A DNA stretch of 64,000 bases from Thermococcus indicus (GCF_006274605.1 NZ_CP040846.1:682001-746000), one strand, 5' to 3'; shown: positions 41,495-52,742, numbered from the stretch's first letter. The notes: generated from the sequence alone by a model not told the origin. Numbers and translations are program-made.

Positions 41495-44488
41495 TCAGCG
41501 CCTCCTCCGAAGGACGAGGAGCGCCGCTAAGATGACGATTATTCCCGGTCCGCAAGTGCCCCCTGACTCGGTTGGGGAGGGCTGGGCGCTGGAGGAACTC
41601 GAACTTGAAGAGCTGGTTGTCCCACTCGGCGTGCTCGACGTCGTCTCGGATGGGGTGGCCGGAGCTTCGGTTGATGTCGTCTCGGTTGGGGAGGGGCTCT
41701 CCTCAGGTTTAACCGTGATGGTGATTCTCCTGACGTCCTCCCCTCCGCCGTCGTCCCTCACCTTCAGGGTTACCGTGTAGTTGCCGGCCCTCTCAAAGAC
41801 GTGCACCGGTTCGGCCTCGCTCGATGTGCTTCCGTCTCCGAAGTCCCAGTTCCAGCTCACTACCTCTCCGTCCCTGTCGTAGGATTTGTCCGCGAAGCTT
41901 ATCTCCTCCCCGGCCTTCGGCTCCTTTGGCAGGAATGCGAAGTCCGCGGTCGGCGGATAGTTCTGTGGCTCAACGGTTATCTCCTTGTAGTAGGTTCCCT
42001 TCAGTCCGCTCTCATCTTCGACGGTCAGCATAACCGTGTAGGAGCCGGGGTTCGTGTAGGCATGCCGCGGGTTCCTCTCATTTGAGGTTGAGCCATCGCC
42101 GAAGTTCCAGCTCCACTTGGCAACGCTTCCATCCGGATCCATGGAACTGTCCGTGAAGCTAACCTCTTCTCCGGCCCGGATCTTCGCGGGCGAATAGCTG
42201 AAGAGCGCCGTTGGCTTCTCGTTGGGTAGCACCTTGAGGTTCGCCGAGCACGTGGAGTTTGCTCCCCACGGGTCGTAGACCCGTAGAAGAGCCGTGTACG
42301 TTCCCTCTTCACTGTACCTGTATCCAACCTCCGTGGAGTTGCCCTCGACGATGTTTCCATCGCCGAAGTCCAGCTCCCAGCGGAGGGAGTCGTTGTTCGG
42401 GTCGGTAAGGTCGAGCGAGAACGTCACGTCGAGGGGGTTCTTCCCCTGGCTCGGAGAGGCGGAAATCGAGCATTCGGGAGGTTTGTTAAAGACCTTGATG
42501 AGAGTTGTGAGGTCTATCTTGAAGAAGCCGAAGTTGAAGACTATGGGGCTCACCTCCCTCGTGAGGTAGTAGTCTCCCCTGCTCGGCACGTAGAAGTCCA
42601 GGACGAGATGTCCGTCCTCGCTGTCAGTGTATATCACGCCCGTGGCGTTGTACCATTTGCTCCTATCCTCTATCCGGCCCGAGTAGGACACCAAGACGCT
42701 GGTCTCGTCGGAGAAGGTTACCTCGTGGGTGCTGACCCTTTCGTAGCCGTAGTTGCCCTCTATCGTGCCCTCAACGGTGCCTATTCCCTTCACTCCGCCC
42801 CCGCCTTTTACGTTCAGCGAGACTCCAACGGTGAAAGTGTTCCTGCTCTTTTTCCAGTTCAGCTGCTTGGTGTACTGCTCGTAGGCGCTTCCGACCTTTC
42901 CGGCCTCAATCGTGAAGACCCCGAGAACGTTCTCGGCATCGTAGTTCTTTAGCTCGGTTATCTTTGTGGGGTAGGTGTTCAGGTCGCCTATCTCGTGAAG
43001 GCTGGAATCGTAGTTGACGAAATGGACGTTCGGCGGGCCCTTTGGAACGCTCACGAGTATGTACTGCTGCTCGCCGTTGATTACCGCCAGCTCGGGCGGG
43101 CTTATTATCGGGAACTCGTAGAGCTCATAGTCGGTGCTGACATAAAGCGCCCCATCCGCCATGTCCGAGAGCAGGTCGTAGGTGACGGTCGTCTCGTAGG
43201 ACTCGCCCCGTTCCCTCTCCATCTTGACGCCGAGGGATGTCTTTATGGACAGCTCTGTTCCGCCTCCGAGGCTTTTGCTTCCGGTCGTTATTTTGAGTCC
43301 CATGCTCATCTTTACGTCGTGGGTGGCCTTTATGGTCGCGACGGTCTTCTCACCGTGCTTGGTCTTGTACTCGGCGTAGAATATCCCCGTCTCGTTTATC
43401 ACGTCAAAGTCCACAGGCGGCGCGTTGATGGCGGCTATTACCTCGTTCACCACGCTCATAGTTGCCCTGTTGGGCGGTCCGACCACTATGGAGTCTCCGT
43501 TCACATCCCCCGCCGCCAGACCGGCCCCGTACGTGAACTCCGTCTCCAAACCGTCTGGTCCGTTCAGGAGGTCTCCCCCCATGTTGTAGGCCTTGACGCG
43601 GCCGTTCTGTGATGCCCAGAGTATCTCATCGACCCCGTCGGTGTTTACATCACCGAGGGCTATCCTGTCGCCCTTCTGGAAGGGGATTGTGAACTTCGCT
43701 ATCTGAACGGCCTTGTACTGACTGTTCTCTTTGGTGAGCGAGAAGATGTGGATGCCCCTCGTTGAGAGGTCCTGGCTCGCTATGACTATCTCGTCCAGCC
43801 CGTCGAGGTTTACATCCCCCGTGGCCATCTCGTCCCTCGCCTTCAGGTTGAAGTGATCCTCCGTGGAAAAGCTCCCCAAGACGTTGCCGCTTGTGTCGTA
43901 AACCGTCACCATGTCCTCGTCGTAGTCCGCGTGCACTATCTCAGCTCTGCCGTCGCCGTCGAAGTCTCCCGCACCGATGGAGTCCCCTATCTCAAAGTCC
44001 TCGACCTTGAACTCGTTCAGGACGTTGAAGCCCTCGTCGAAAACCTTTATCCAGTTGTTCCTGTCGGCGAAAATTATCTCCGCCTTTCCATCCCCATTCA
44101 CGTCCCCGCAGGCCAGGTCGTCTCCTTGCTCAAAGTTTACGTCGTGTTTTCCAAGTTCTGACCCTTCCATCGTGTAGATGTATATCTTGTCCGTGCTCCG
44201 GTCACCCTGAATTATTTCCGCCCGTCCATCGCCGTTAACGTCGCAAGAAACGAGCTCGTCCCATTTTTCATATCCCGTGTGGAACTTTCCCAAGAGGCCA
44301 CCGGTCTCGTTCTCATAGGTCCAGAAGTAGTCTCCCCTATCGCCTATGATGATTTCCTCGTTTGCTATCACCATTCCCCCGGAGCCGTAGAGAAGGTCCG
44401 CATCCTCGGCTCTTACGGGATGCAGGGGCACGGTAAGTAGGGAGATAGTAACAAATAGCAAAATCAAAAGGGCAGTTCTCGTTTTCAT
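41495..44488 (-). CDS. Large secreted PKD-domain surface protein with CGP-CTERM anchor
   Basis: A 997-residue exported protein. It begins with a signal peptide (about 1-27, ending VRA) and then FG-GAP/VCBS-type repeats with recurring D-x-N/D-x-D-G loops (GDVNGDGKAEI, GDFDGDGRAEI) over residues 40-350, likely a Ca-binding beta-propeller. A beta-rich middle region follows, then three PKD domains (two with WxFGDG cores) around 670-930, a Ser/Thr/Pro linker, and the C-terminal CGPGIIVILAALLVLRRRR. That tail matches the CGP-CTERM sorting signal of Thermococcales, so the protein is probably processed and anchored at the cell surface. A ligand is unknown. Confidence 0.85.
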   Translation of the reverse strand: MKTRTALLILLFVTISLLTVPLHPVRAEDADLLYGSGGMVIANEEIIIGDRGDYFWTYENETGGLLGKFHTGYEKWDELVSCDVNGDGRAEIIQGDRSTDKIYIYTMEGSELGKHDVNFEQGDDLACGDVNGDGKAEIIFADRNNWIKVFDEGFNVLNEFKVEDFEIGDSIGAGDFDGDGRAEIVHADYDEDMVTVYDTSGNVLGSFSTEDHFNLKARDEMATGDVNLDGLDEIVIASQDLSTRGIHIFSLTKENSQYKAVQIAKFTIPFQKGDRIALGDVNTDGVDEILWASQNGRVKAYNMGGDLLNGPDGLETEFTYGAGLAAGDVNGDSIVVGPPNRATMSVVNEVIAAINAPPVDFDVINETGIFYAEYKTKHGEKTVATIKATHDVKMSMGLKITTGSKSLGGGTELSIKTSLGVKMERERGESYETTVTYDLLSDMADGALYVSTDYELYEFPIISPPELAVINGEQQYILVSVPKGPPNVHFVNYDSSLHEIGDLNTYPTKITELKNYDAENVLGVFTIEAGKVGSAYEQYTKQLNWKKSRNTFTVGVSLNVKGGGGVKGIGTVEGTIEGNYGYERVSTHEVTFSDETSVLVSYSGRIEDRSKWYNATGVIYTDSEDGHLVLDFYVPSRGDYYLTREVSPIVFNFGFFKIDLTTLIKVFNKPPECSISASPSQGKNPLDVTFSLDLTDPNNDSLRWELDFGDGNIVEGNSTEVGYRYSEEGTYTALLRVYDPWGANSTCSANLKVLPNEKPTALFSYSPAKIRAGEEVSFTDSSMDPDGSVAKWSWNFGDGSTSNERNPRHAYTNPGSYTVMLTVEDESGLKGTYYKEITVEPQNYPPTADFAFLPKEPKAGEEISFADKSYDRDGEVVSWNWDFGDGSTSSEAEPVHVFERAGNYTVTLKVRDDGGGEDVRRITITVKPEESPSPTETTSTEAPATPSETTSSTPSGTTSSSSSSSSSAQPSPTESGGTCGPGIIVILAALLVLRRRR

Positions 44489-44660
44489 AAAATTTGCCCC
44501 CTTTCCGGTTTAGGTTTACATGGATCCGCAGAAAAGCAGACCTACGTAAACCCATAATACCATTGGCCTTTGAAATATAAAAGAGTTTTCATCCACGTGT
44601 TACCCCCTTGGAGGGAAATGGTGTAGAGAGCTTTTTAAGCCTCCACCCTTATGCTGTAAC

Positions 44661-45605
44661 ATGCTTGAAGTGATTTTCCTCGGCACCGGTGGGATAATGC
44701 CGACGCGCGAGAGGAACGTTCCAGCTATTGCCCTCCGCTATAAAGGTGAGGTTATACTCTTCGACGCCGGAGAGGGCACGATGAGACAGATGAACACCGC
44801 AAAGCTCAGCCCGATGAAGGTTGAGAAGATCTTCATAACTCACTTCCACGGCGACCACTACCTCGGTCTGGCGGCTCTGATACAGACGATGAACCTCTGG
44901 GACAGGGAAAGGCCCCTCCACATCTACGGTCCAAAATACACCTTCGAGTTCGTCCAGCACTTTCTTAACAGCGGCTTCTTCAGGCCGGGCTTCGATATAC
45001 ACGTGCATGAGCTCGGAGAGACGAGGCTGAAGTTCGGTGATTACGAAATCTGGAGCTTTAAAGTAGAGCATGGGATTCCGGCTCTGGGATACGTTTTTAA
45101 GGAAAAAGACCGGCGCGGGAAGTTCCTGCCGGAGAAGCTGAGAGAATACGGCCTGAGCGAGGGACCGATACTCGGGAAGCTCGAGCGTGAAGGTAAAATC
45201 GAGTGGAACGGGAAAACGATTTACCTCGAGGACGTCACCGGGCCGAGGAGAAAAGGCCTCAAGATAGCTTACACCGGCGACACCGAGCCGACTGAGAGGG
45301 TAAGGCTCTTCGCCGAGAGGGCGGACCTCCTGATCCACGAGGCGACGTATCTGAATCCCGCCCATAGAGGCGACAGCTACCACTCGACGGTTGAGGAGGC
45401 CTGTGAAGTCGCTAAAAAGGCCAAGGTAAAGCTCCTCGCCCTCTTCCACAGGGCCTTTCGCTACACCTACGACGAGTACCTGAGCGAGGCCTCGCGGATA
45501 TGCAGGGACCTCGGAGTGGATTTCATCGTCCCGAGGGACTTCGACGTATTGACGTTTAAATCGGGCGAATTGGGCGTGAGAAACCTTCTGGAGGAGAGAG
45601 GATGA
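44661..45605 (+). CDS. rnz: Ribonuclease Z
   Basis: tRNA 3'-processing endonuclease (314 residues) of the metallo-beta-lactamase fold. Motifs are IFLGTGGIMPT, the zinc-binding THFHGDHYLG near residues 59-68, LIHEATY and a C-terminal LFHRAFRY with the conserved Asp/His. The length is typical for the short form. The ATG at 44661 follows a TATA-like GCTTTTTAAGC near 44630-44640, so the leader is very short. It is the first gene of an overlapping cluster with a TraB protein and a zinc ribbon protein. Confidence 0.96.
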   Translation: MLEVIFLGTGGIMPTRERNVPAIALRYKGEVILFDAGEGTMRQMNTAKLSPMKVEKIFITHFHGDHYLGLAALIQTMNLWDRERPLHIYGPKYTFEFVQHFLNSGFFRPGFDIHVHELGETRLKFGDYEIWSFKVEHGIPALGYVFKEKDRRGKFLPEKLREYGLSEGPILGKLEREGKIEWNGKTIYLEDVTGPRRKGLKIAYTGDTEPTERVRLFAERADLLIHEATYLNPAHRGDSYHSTVEEACEVAKKAKVKLLALFHRAFRYTYDEYLSEASRICRDLGVDFIVPRDFDVLTFKSGELGVRNLLEERG

Positions 45606-46303
45606 GCTATCTTCGCTACGTCAGGCTCATAGGCACGATGCACGTTTCGCCGAAGAGCAGGGAGGAAGTTATCAGGACGATACTCAATGAAAAACCCCAT
45701 GCCGTTGCGATAGAGCTCGACAGGGCGCGCTTCCTGGCCATGAACGAGAACCGGAGGATGACCTTCGAGGATGCCCTCCGCTTCGGCAGGAAGGGGCTGA
45801 TAAACTACGCTTTAGCCAAGGTGGAGGAGAAGCTTGGCGAGGAGTTCGGGATGAAGCCCGGTGAGGAGATGAAAGCAGCCATAAGCGCCGCTCAAGCCCT
45901 TGGCGTTCCCCTTTACCTCATAGACGAGGATATAAACGTCATACTCTCCAAGATAGCCGCCGCCCCGGGGAGGGAGAAGCTTCTCATGGCCCTGGAGGCT
46001 CTGGGAATATTCCTGCCCGTCAGGCTCGGCGAGCCCTCCGACCCAATGGCCGAGTATCGGCTCATGATGGTTCAGTTCCAGAGGAGATATCCCTACCTCT
46101 ACCGCGTTCTGGTGGAGGAACGCAACGAGGTCATGGCGAGGAACCTCATTTCAATAGTCGAGAACCTAAGGCTCCGGGGAATTAAAAAGCCTAAGGTTAT
46201 AGCCGTCGTCGGTCTCGGCCACAAGCCGGGGATAGAGCACATCCTTGACAGGGCGAAGGAGCGGAGGTTCCGCTCACCCTACTGGACCGCGGGGGTGGTG
46301 TGA
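45602..46303 (+). CDS. TraB/PrgY family protein (soluble form)
   Basis: A 233-residue protein with TraB-like features: RLIGTMHVSPKSREEV at the start, AVAIELDRARFLAM and a C-terminal VIAVVGLGHKPGIEHIL. It is shorter than many archaeal TraB proteins and lacks their C-terminal membrane helices. The family is proposed to be protease-like, and the function in archaea is unknown. Its ATG overlaps the rnz stop by 4 bases. Confidence 0.82.
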   Translation: MSYLRYVRLIGTMHVSPKSREEVIRTILNEKPHAVAIELDRARFLAMNENRRMTFEDALRFGRKGLINYALAKVEEKLGEEFGMKPGEEMKAAISAAQALGVPLYLIDEDINVILSKIAAAPGREKLLMALEALGIFLPVRLGEPSDPMAEYRLMMVQFQRRYPYLYRVLVEERNEVMARNLISIVENLRLRGIKKPKVIAVVGLGHKPGIEHILDRAKERRFRSPYWTAGVV

Positions 46304-46479
46304 TGGAGAGAAGGCATCTGATCTGTCCGCTCTGCGGTGGGACTGATTTCAAGGTTGAGGAGGGCAAGATAGACAGCAAATGGGGCTTTACCGCCCACAA
46401 GGTCAAGATAGTCATCTGCAGGAACTGTGGCTACGTCATGATGTTCCACAAGGGGAGAACCATCTGGGACTTCGACTGA
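46303..46479 (+). CDS. Small zinc-ribbon protein
   Basis: A 58-residue protein with two CxxC pairs, CPLCGG near residues 8-13 and CRNCGY in the second half, spaced like a zinc ribbon. It ends with GRTIWDFD. The start shares one base with the TraB stop (TGATG), and GGGGGTGG lies upstream, so it is translated from the rnz-TraB transcript. The function is unknown; a nucleic-acid or protein-binding role is a guess. Confidence 0.75.
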   Translation: MERRHLICPLCGGTDFKVEEGKIDSKWGFTAHKVKIVICRNCGYVMMFHKGRTIWDFD

Positions 46480-46528
46480 TTCGTTACTTTTATATTTAGA
46501 ACCGCCACAGCATTCTTGGGGATTCACC

Positions 46529-46708
46529 ATGAAGGACAGACTCGAGAAGATGCTCAACGTCAAGATCCTTGAAATCGAGGAGCTTGAGGACAAGATAGTC
46601 GTTTACGTTCCGGAGGACCAGGTGAGGATAGCCGTTGGGAGCGGCGGTGCCGCCGTTAAGGCGGCAGAGCTTGTAATCGGCAAGAAGATCGAAGTGAAGG
46701 GCAGGTAA
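46529..46708 (+). CDS. Small KH-domain protein (NusA-like)
   Basis: A 59-residue protein, essentially one KH domain: KILEIEELEDKIVVYVPEDQ, then VRIAVGSGGAAVKAAELVIG, where GSGG sits in the GxxG loop that contacts RNA, and KIEVKGR. It resembles the KH region of NusA-type proteins. It has its own TATA element CTTTTATATTT (46488-46498) and an ATG about 30 bases downstream, so it is nearly leaderless. Confidence 0.8.
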   Translation: MKDRLEKMLNVKILEIEELEDKIVVYVPEDQVRIAVGSGGAAVKAAELVIGKKIEVKGR

Positions 46709-46725
46709 CTCTACGGGGCATTCCG

Positions 46726-47331
46726 ATGGGCTACGAACCGTGGAAGGACGTTCACAGGGGTGCTGGAAGAAGGGAGCTCGAGGATTTACTGGTTTCTTTT
46801 CTAGTCCTCGCCCTGCTGTTTTCCAACTTTGACCCCTACGCGATTCCGTACTCCGTCATCGCAGTTCTAACTGCCTTCGTCTTCCACGAGCTCGCCCACA
46901 GGCAGGTGGCGCGGCACTACGGTTACAGGGCGTACTACAAACGCTGGGACACGGGCATACTCTTGGCGCTCCTCATGGGCGTAGCGACGCGCCTTCTCAC
47001 AGGAACGGCCTGGATATTCGCCGCCCTCGGTGCCGTTCAGGTCCACGCTCCCTACGCGGTGGATTCCAGGGAGGCCTTCGGGAAGATAGCGCTCGCTGGT
47101 CCGGTCACCAACATAGCCGTCGGTGCTGCCGCTCTGGTGGCCACAAAGGCGGTGGTTCCGTTCACCCCAGTCTGGTGGGCCATCAAGACGACGGCAACGG
47201 TCAATCTGTGGCTGGCGTTTTTCAACCTGCTCCCGTTCCCGCCGCTGGATGGCTCGAAGGTCGTCCGCTGGAACGCTGGCTACTGGGCGGTCTCCATCGG
47301 CGTCGCCTACCTGCTCTTCAGATTGGTATAA
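46726..47331 (+). CDS. Site-2-protease-like M50 membrane metalloprotease
   Basis: A 201-residue integral membrane protease with zinc motif FHELAHRQVA (HExxH, near residues 53-58) and the second-half NLLPFPPLDGSKV carrying the third ligand. About five or six helices are visible and no PDZ domain. It is expected to cleave membrane-bound substrates within the bilayer; none is known. It follows the KH-domain gene by 17 bases. A glycolytic-type regulatory motif of the next gene overlaps its stop codon. Confidence 0.88.
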   Translation: MGYEPWKDVHRGAGRRELEDLLVSFLVLALLFSNFDPYAIPYSVIAVLTAFVFHELAHRQVARHYGYRAYYKRWDTGILLALLMGVATRLLTGTAWIFAALGAVQVHAPYAVDSREAFGKIALAGPVTNIAVGAAALVATKAVVPFTPVWWAIKTTATVNLWLAFFNLLPFPPLDGSKVVRWNAGYWAVSIGVAYLLFRLV

Positions 47332-47345
47332 CACCTTCGGTGATA
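47329..47345 (+). promoter_or_regulatory. Thermococcales glycolytic motif copy upstream of pgiA
   Basis: TAACACCTTCGGTGATA differs from the motif TATCAC-N5-GTGATA at one base. It lies upstream of the pgiA TATA-like element (AGGTTAAATAGG, near 47356-47367) and overlaps the stop of the protease gene. A half-site TATCAC recurs at 47382-47387 near the start codon. The regulator in this order is TrmBL1/Tgr. Confidence 0.5.
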
Positions 47346-47397
47346 CAGAAGGGAAAGGTTAAATAGGCCCAGCCTCACTTCTATCACGGTGGTTCCA

Positions 47398-49399
<2,002 letters not shown>

Positions 49400-49468
49400 G
49401 TTTCATTTCTACGCCAAAGTTAAAAACAAATGGGCCCAAGTATTGTGCAGGAATCAGGGGTGGTTACC

Positions 49469-50872
49469 ATGAAGACGCTTATTCTTGCGGGGGGCAAGGG
49501 AACGCGCCTCTGGCCGCTGAGCAGGGAGCTGATGCCGAAGCAGTTCGTTCGGTTCCTGGACGATCGTTCTCTCTTCCAGAGGACCGTGGAAAGGGTGCTC
49601 AATCTTGGGTTCTCAAAGCCGGATGAAATATTCGTCGTGACCAATAAGGCATACCGGTTCAGGGTTCTCGACGACCTGAGGGAGCTCGGCCTGGAGCTTC
49701 CGAGGGAGAATATCCTGCTCGAACCGGAGGGAAAGAACACCCTGCCGGCCATCTACTGGGGCATAAAGCAGGTTGAGGAAACCTTTGGGGATTCAATCGT
49801 CGCCGTTCTCCCAAGCGACCACCTGATAGAGGCCAACGAAGCCTATGAAAGGGCTTTCAGGAACGCGGAGAGGCTCGCCCGGGGTCATCTGGTTACCTTC
49901 GGGGTAAAGCCGACCCGGCCCCACACCGGCTACGGTTACATAAAGCCGGGCGAGGCCCTGCGGGAGGATGACGAGCTCCTCGGCTACCGCGTCGATGAGT
50001 TCAAGGAGAAGCCGGACTTCGAAACTGCCAAGCGCTACGTTGAGAACGGCTACTACTGGAACAGCGGCATGTTCATGTTTGATACCGAGGTCTTCATTGA
50101 GGAGATCCACCGACACGCCCCCGACGTGTACGAGGCCTTTGAGAACGCCGAAAGTGTGGATGAAGCCTACCGCGCCGCCCCTGATATAAGCATAGACTAC
50201 GGAATCATGGAGAAGACGGACAAGGCCGCGGTGGTACCCCTTAACGTCTACTGGAACGACCTGGGCAGCTTCGACGCCATCTATGAGGTTATGGGGAAGG
50301 ACGAGAGCGGAAATGCCGTAAAGATTGGGGGCAGGAAGTCGGAGTACATTCCCCTGAACTCCCGGAACAACCTCGTGATGACGGAGCGCCTCACCGCGAC
50401 GGTCGGTGTTGAGGATCTCATAATAATAGACACGGACGATGCCCTTCTCATCGCGCACCGCGGGGAGAGCCAGCGCGTTAAGGAGGTTTACAAACTGCTC
50501 AAGGAGCGCGGGGACGAGAGGGTCTTTGTCCACAGAACAGCTTACCGCCCCTGGGGAAGCTACACCGTCCTCGAGGAGAACGAGCGCTACAAGATAAAGC
50601 GCCTCACCGTTCTGCCAGGCAAGAAGCTCTCCCTCCAGATGCACTACCACAGGAGCGAGCACTGGGTGGTGGTTAGAGGCACGGCAAAGGTTCGCGTCGG
50701 GGAGAAGGAAATCCTCCTCCGGCCGGGTGAGAGCACGTTCATTCCGGCAGGAGTTAAGCACCGCCTTGAGAATCCCGGCAAGGTGATTCTTGAGGTCATA
50801 GAGACCCAGATTGGGGAGTACCTCGGTGAGGACGATATAGTTCGTTTTGGGGACGATTTCGGGAGGGAGTGA
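49469..50872 (+). CDS. manC: Mannose-1-phosphate guanylyltransferase / mannose-6-phosphate isomerase
   Basis: Bifunctional 467-residue enzyme that makes GDP-mannose and may interconvert fructose-6-P and mannose-6-P. The N-terminal nucleotidyltransferase has LILAGGKGTRLWPLSRELMP (4-23), and the C-terminal cupin has KKLSLQMHYHRSEHWVVVRG and GEYLGEDDIVR. The ATG at 49469 follows GGGGTGG; the in-frame start 39 bases upstream lies at the TATA region and is rejected. The gene overlaps the next gene by one base. It feeds glycan and lipid glycosylation. Confidence 0.94.
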   Translation: MKTLILAGGKGTRLWPLSRELMPKQFVRFLDDRSLFQRTVERVLNLGFSKPDEIFVVTNKAYRFRVLDDLRELGLELPRENILLEPEGKNTLPAIYWGIKQVEETFGDSIVAVLPSDHLIEANEAYERAFRNAERLARGHLVTFGVKPTRPHTGYGYIKPGEALREDDELLGYRVDEFKEKPDFETAKRYVENGYYWNSGMFMFDTEVFIEEIHRHAPDVYEAFENAESVDEAYRAAPDISIDYGIMEKTDKAAVVPLNVYWNDLGSFDAIYEVMGKDESGNAVKIGGRKSEYIPLNSRNNLVMTERLTATVGVEDLIIIDTDDALLIAHRGESQRVKEVYKLLKERGDERVFVHRTAYRPWGSYTVLEENERYKIKRLTVLPGKKLSLQMHYHRSEHWVVVRGTAKVRVGEKEILLRPGESTFIPAGVKHRLENPGKVILEVIETQIGEYLGEDDIVRFGDDFGRE

Positions 50873-51297
50873 TGATGGCCGAAGATGAGAAGGAGCCGAA
50901 GAATGAGAAGGTCAAGAACTGCGGGGATGAGTGGGAGCGGTTCAGCAGCTCGATATCTTCCCTTTCGCTCAGTCTTCTGCCCACGCTGCTCTTCGTGCTC
51001 ATAATGTCCTACATAATCGTCGTTGGCCTACAGAACGCCGATATAACCTTTACCGTTCAGGGCCAGGAGGTCACCATAACATACCCGCAGATAAACATAC
51101 CGGTGGACTATTCGGCCATAAAGAACGCGGTGGTTTACCTGTTCGCCGCGATACTTATCGGCATTCCCGTGCCCCTGCTCTCGGGCAGATGGAAGCCGCT
51201 GAAGATACTCGTCTCTCTGATTCAGGCCGGTGCCTTCGTATACGGGCTGTACATCTTCGTCATGATGATAATCAACTTTGCCAGCGCTCTAATGTGA
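50872..51297 (+). CDS. Small membrane protein between manC and the phosphohexomutase gene
   Basis: A 141-residue protein of unknown family with a charged N-terminus (about 25 residues), a hydrophobic helix near 35-53, an extracellular loop with beta character and two more helices. Three membrane helices in all are predicted by eye. Its start overlaps the manC stop (TGATG), and its stop lies 11 bases before the next start, so it belongs to the same operon. GGGAGG lies upstream; ATG at 50875 is an alternative. Confidence 0.68.
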   Translation: MMAEDEKEPKNEKVKNCGDEWERFSSSISSLSLSLLPTLLFVLIMSYIIVVGLQNADITFTVQGQEVTITYPQINIPVDYSAIKNAVVYLFAAILIGIPVPLLSGRWKPLKILVSLIQAGAFVYGLYIFVMMIINFASALM

Positions 51298-51307
51298 GGT
51301 GATTGCA

Positions 51308-52678
51308 ATGGGAAGGCTGTTCGGTACCTTTGGCGTCAGGGGAATAGCCAACGAAATGATAACTCCGGAGTTTGCCCTCAGGATGGGCATGGCCTTCGGA
51401 ACGATGCTCAGACGTGAGGGAAGGGAGAAACCCCTCGTAGTGGTCGGTATGGACACCCGCGTCAGCGGGGAGATGCTCAAGGGCGCGCTTATAAGCGGCC
51501 TTCTCAGTACCGGATGCGACGTCATAGACGTGGGAATCGCCCCCACTCCTGCGATACAGTTTGCAACGGCGCACTTCAAGGCCGACGGAGGGGCGGTAAT
51601 AACCGCTTCCCACAATCCACCCGAATACAACGGCATAAAGCTCCTCGAACCCAACGGCATGGGACTTAAGAAGGAGAGGGAGGCGGTAGTTGAGGATGTT
51701 TTCTTCAACGAGGATTTTGACAGGGCCAGGTGGGACGAGATAGGCAACGTTAGGAAGGAAGACGTCATCAGACCCTACATCGAAGCGATAAAGAGCAGGG
51801 TTGACGTTGAGGCCATCAAAAAGCGGAAGCCCTTCGTGGTTGTCGATGTCTCCAACGGCGCCGGCTCACTAACGCTCCCCTACCTTCTCAGGGAGCTCGG
51901 TTGCAAAGTGGTGAGCGTCAACGCCCACCCGGACGGCCACTTCCCGGCCAGAAACCCGGAGCCGAACGAGGAGAACCTGAGGGGTTTCATGGAAATCGTT
52001 AAGGCCCTCGGGGCGGACTTCGGCGTTGCTCAGGACGGTGACGCAGACAGAGCAGTATTCATAGACGAGAACGGGCGCTTCATTCAGGGCGACAAGACCT
52101 TCGCGCTCGTCGCTGATGCAGTTCTCAGGGAAAACGGTGGCGGACTGCTCGTCACCACCATAGCCACATCCAACCTTCTCGACGATATAGCGGAGAGGAA
52201 CAACGCGGAGGTTATTCGCACTAAGGTCGGAGACCTCATCGTGGCTAGGGCTTTGCTTGAGCACAACGGAACGATAGGGGGGGAAGAGAACGGCGGCGTT
52301 ATCTTCCCGGACTTCGTCCTCGGCAGGGACGGGGCGATGACAACGGCAAAGATAGTCGAGATCTTCGCAAAATCAGGCAAGAAGTTCAGCGAGCTGATAG
52401 ATGAGCTGCCGAAGTACCACCAGTTCAAGACGAAGAGAGAGGTTGATGGGGACAGGAAGGCCATAGTTGCCAAGGTCGCCGAGCTTGCCAGGGAGAGGGG
52501 CTACACCGTTGACACCACGGACGGAACCAAGGTGCTATTCCCCGACGGCTGGGTTTTGGTCAGGGCCAGCGGAACGGAGCCGATAATCAGGGTCTTCAGT
52601 GAGGCAAAGAGCGAGGAGAAGGCCGAGGAGTACCTCAACCTGGGACTTGAGCTCCTGGAGAAGGTAATTGAGGGTTGA
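51308..52678 (+). CDS. Phosphoglucomutase/phosphomannomutase
   Basis: Alpha-D-phosphohexomutase of 456 residues that interconverts sugar-1- and sugar-6-phosphates, here probably mannose or glucose. The catalytic phosphoserine is Ser101 in VITASHNPPEYNG; the metal site is DGDADR; the sugar loop is GGEENGG; and the C-terminal phosphate-binding loop is RASGTEPIIRVF. The ATG at 51308 follows GAGGTGAT. Following manC, it supplies mannose-1-phosphate for GDP-mannose. The substrate preference is inferred. Confidence 0.94.
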   Translation: MGRLFGTFGVRGIANEMITPEFALRMGMAFGTMLRREGREKPLVVVGMDTRVSGEMLKGALISGLLSTGCDVIDVGIAPTPAIQFATAHFKADGGAVITASHNPPEYNGIKLLEPNGMGLKKEREAVVEDVFFNEDFDRARWDEIGNVRKEDVIRPYIEAIKSRVDVEAIKKRKPFVVVDVSNGAGSLTLPYLLRELGCKVVSVNAHPDGHFPARNPEPNEENLRGFMEIVKALGADFGVAQDGDADRAVFIDENGRFIQGDKTFALVADAVLRENGGGLLVTTIATSNLLDDIAERNNAEVIRTKVGDLIVARALLEHNGTIGGEENGGVIFPDFVLGRDGAMTTAKIVEIFAKSGKKFSELIDELPKYHQFKTKREVDGDRKAIVAKVAELARERGYTVDTTDGTKVLFPDGWVLVRASGTEPIIRVFSEAKSEEKAEEYLNLGLELLEKVIEG

Positions 52679-52742
52679 TTTCCTTCTTAATTTTCTCTTA
52701 AAACCCGATAGAAGCCAAATGAAAAATAAAGAAGAAACCAAC

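Noticed and set aside
49419-49427. GTTAAAAAC as a SurR site before manC
   Set aside because: Only the short GTT-N3-AAC core is present, no third half-site at N5 on either side, and it coincides with the TATA element; probably chance.
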